The position numbers and the translations under genes were made by a program. Below, piece after piece: positions 6,958 to 7,881 of a stretch of 7,881 nt of DNA. Within the stretch, counting starts at the first letter, position 1; every line of letters begins with the position of its first letter. Origin of the DNA: Tannerellaceae bacterium. Lineage in GTDB: Bacteria; Bacteroidota; Bacteroidia; Bacteroidales; Tannerellaceae. The stretch is taken from contig JAISRY010000073.1 of assembly GCA_031273385.1 (NCBI GenBank), positions 1 to 7,881 on the forward strand, read 5' to 3'. The notes under the pieces are model-generated. The model was given only the letters and a program-made list of their open reading frames with translations, was not told where the DNA came from and searched no databases.

Positions 6958-7837
6958 ATTCTTTCCACCATGAAAAATTGTCTGAAATAATTACTTCCTT
7001 TTTTTCCAGATGATGAGTGGTTTTCATCGGGACGGTTTTGTACGGGAGACTGTATTTGTCGGCTAATTGCCTTATTTCTTCCGTATGATCATAAGTAAGC
7101 ATGAATTTACCTTTCAGCTTTGCGGTTAGAGCAAACAAACGCTCATGGTCTATATCAAAATAGGTATAAAGCCTTTTACCTGCAACCGTATAAGGTGGGT
7201 CTATGAAAAAATAGGCTTTGTCATTGTCTCTGTTCTGCTCCATGATCTCAAAAGCATCTCCTGCGATAAAATTGATTTTGTCCTTGACATATCGGATAGC
7301 GAGAATTCTCTCCCGCAGTGTTTTGGGATACCAACGGGAGGTAATGCCCTTTCCGTTTTCGCCATTTTTAATCATCCCCGAACCTTTGGCGAGTATACCG
7401 CCATGGAAAATCCGGTTTTTGAGAATGGTGCAAAATGCGATATCGTGCAGTTGCTTGTCGGGGTTGTCCAATTCTGCTTTTACGTTGTCAATAGTCAGGT
7501 TGTAGGAAAATATTTTATCGGCGAGCCATTGATTTTTCCCGTTCAGAATGACTTCCCATACTGCGGCAATTTCTTCATCCCGTTCAACCATTGTGACATG
7601 GTCTGCCAGCCTTTCAAATGCAGCGGTAAGGCTCACGATTCCACCACCGGCAAATGGCTCAATCAGTTCTGCCGCTGGTTTATTTTCCTGCCGGATCCAT
7701 TGGCGGACGACAGGAATAAGCCACGTTTTCCCTCCCGGATAACGGAAAGGGCTGCGCTGCGGAACCGATGCCACATTGACTATTGCACCGCTTGCGTCTT
7801 TTGCGCCAAAATCGAATAATGTCATCTGTCGATTCAT
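6956..7837 (-). CDS. D12-class DNA adenine-N6 methyltransferase (Dam-like)
   Basis: This 293-residue protein belongs to the MethyltransfD12 family, which transfers a methyl group from S-adenosylmethionine to the N6 of adenine in a specific DNA site. Visible motifs are P-F-R-Y-P-G-G-K (30-37, motif X), E-P-F-A-G-G-G (60-66, motif I, SAM binding), an acidic E-R-D (85-87) after the second strand, and the catalytic D-P-P-Y (213-216, motif IV). The X-I-TRD-IV order is the alpha (Dam-like) arrangement. Residues about 99-190 between motifs I and IV, including N-R-I-F-H-G-G and S-R-W-Y-P-K, probably recognise the target; the recognised sequence cannot be read from this. The N-terminus carries Q-M-T-L-F (4-8), resembling a sliding-clamp binding motif. 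ATG 7837 overlaps the TGA of an upstream minus-strand gene (ATGA), indicating translational coupling. ATG 7825 (M5) is possible but would destroy the Q-M-T-L-F motif. It could be the methylase of a restriction-modification system or a solitary methylase. Confidence 0.93.
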   Translation of the reverse strand: MNRQMTLFDFGAKDASGAIVNVASVPQRSPFRYPGGKTWLIPVVRQWIRQENKPAAELIEPFAGGGIVSLTAAFERLADHVTMVERDEEIAAVWEVILNGKNQWLADKIFSYNLTIDNVKAELDNPDKQLHDIAFCTILKNRIFHGGILAKGSGMIKNGENGKGITSRWYPKTLRERILAIRYVKDKINFIAGDAFEIMEQNRDNDKAYFFIDPPYTVAGKRLYTYFDIDHERLFALTAKLKGKFMLTYDHTEEIRQLADKYSLPYKTVPMKTTHHLEKKEVIISDNFSWWKE

Positions 7838-7881
7838 TCCGCAACTATATTTTCGAGATTATCTTCACCATAAGAACCCGC
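7834..7881 (-). CDS. 3' end of an unidentified gene, translationally coupled to the methyltransferase
   Basis: An open frame enters from the right edge of the window and encodes only its last 15 residues (A-G-S-Y-G-E-D-N-L-E-N-I-V-A-E) before TGA at 7836-7834. The stop overlaps the methyltransferase ATG as ATGA, the same arrangement as between the pump and channel genes, and this supports a real upstream cistron. The tail is acidic and too short to identify. Given the coupling, a DNA-modification, restriction or regulatory partner is plausible, but that is inference. Confidence 0.55.
   Translation of the reverse strand, partial: AGSYGEDNLENIVAE

Noticed and set aside
7145..7819. Plus-strand open frame of 224 codons opposite the methyltransferase.
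   Set aside because: It is antisense to a gene with clear catalytic motifs, and its translation shows no recognisable domain.

Overview
The window looks like chromosomal or integrated-element DNA from a Bacteroidales bacterium, perhaps Parabacteroides- or Bacteroides-like; the genus is inference. Three things point there. A textbook Bacteroides-type promoter (TTTG, 19 bp, TAnnTTTG) lies at 834-864. Most starts lack a strong Shine-Dalgarno sequence. The heavy-metal RND pump proteins carry sequence flavours common in that phylum. By eye, the central pump genes are GC-rich, while both flanking genes and the leader region are clearly AT-richer, so the window may be a patchwork.

Layout. (1) 21-599, minus strand: a pRiA4b ORF-3-family protein. 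(2) 600-871: an AT-rich divergent intergenic region with small repeats, palindromes and the promoter. (3) 872-6887, plus strand: a four-gene metal-efflux cassette. It comprises a small secreted His/Cys-rich protein, a CzcB-type periplasmic adaptor lipoprotein with a long His-Asp/Glu tract, a CzcA/CusA-type RND pump, and a CzcC/TolC-type outer-membrane channel. The order is adaptor-pump-channel (B-A-C), not the classical proteobacterial C-B-A. The adaptor gene follows the small gene after 81 bp, the pump gene starts 14 bp after the adaptor, and the channel gene overlaps the pump by ATGA. (4) 6920-6957: a 14-bp-stem hairpin between convergent genes, probably a two-way terminator. (5) 6956-7837, minus strand: a D12-class DNA adenine-N6 methyltransferase, itself overlapping by ATGA the 3' end of another minus-strand gene that runs off the window.

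How it works together. The three pump proteins should form a tripartite complex across both membranes that moves metal cations from the periplasm (and possibly the cytoplasm) to the outside. The small His/Cys-rich protein and the adaptor's His tract are both predicted on the periplasmic side of the inner membrane, so they could capture or sense metal before it enters the pump. No metal-responsive regulator gene is visible in the window. The metal is uncertain. The pump's fourth-helix motif is closer to CusA (copper/silver), but CusA's methionine triad appears absent and the periplasmic substrate region is closer to CzcA (zinc/cobalt/cadmium).

The two flanking minus-strand loci are not obviously related to metal efflux. 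The methyltransferase and its coupled upstream neighbour could belong to a restriction-modification or other DNA-modification locus. No tRNA, rRNA, CRISPR array, transposase or integrase was found.
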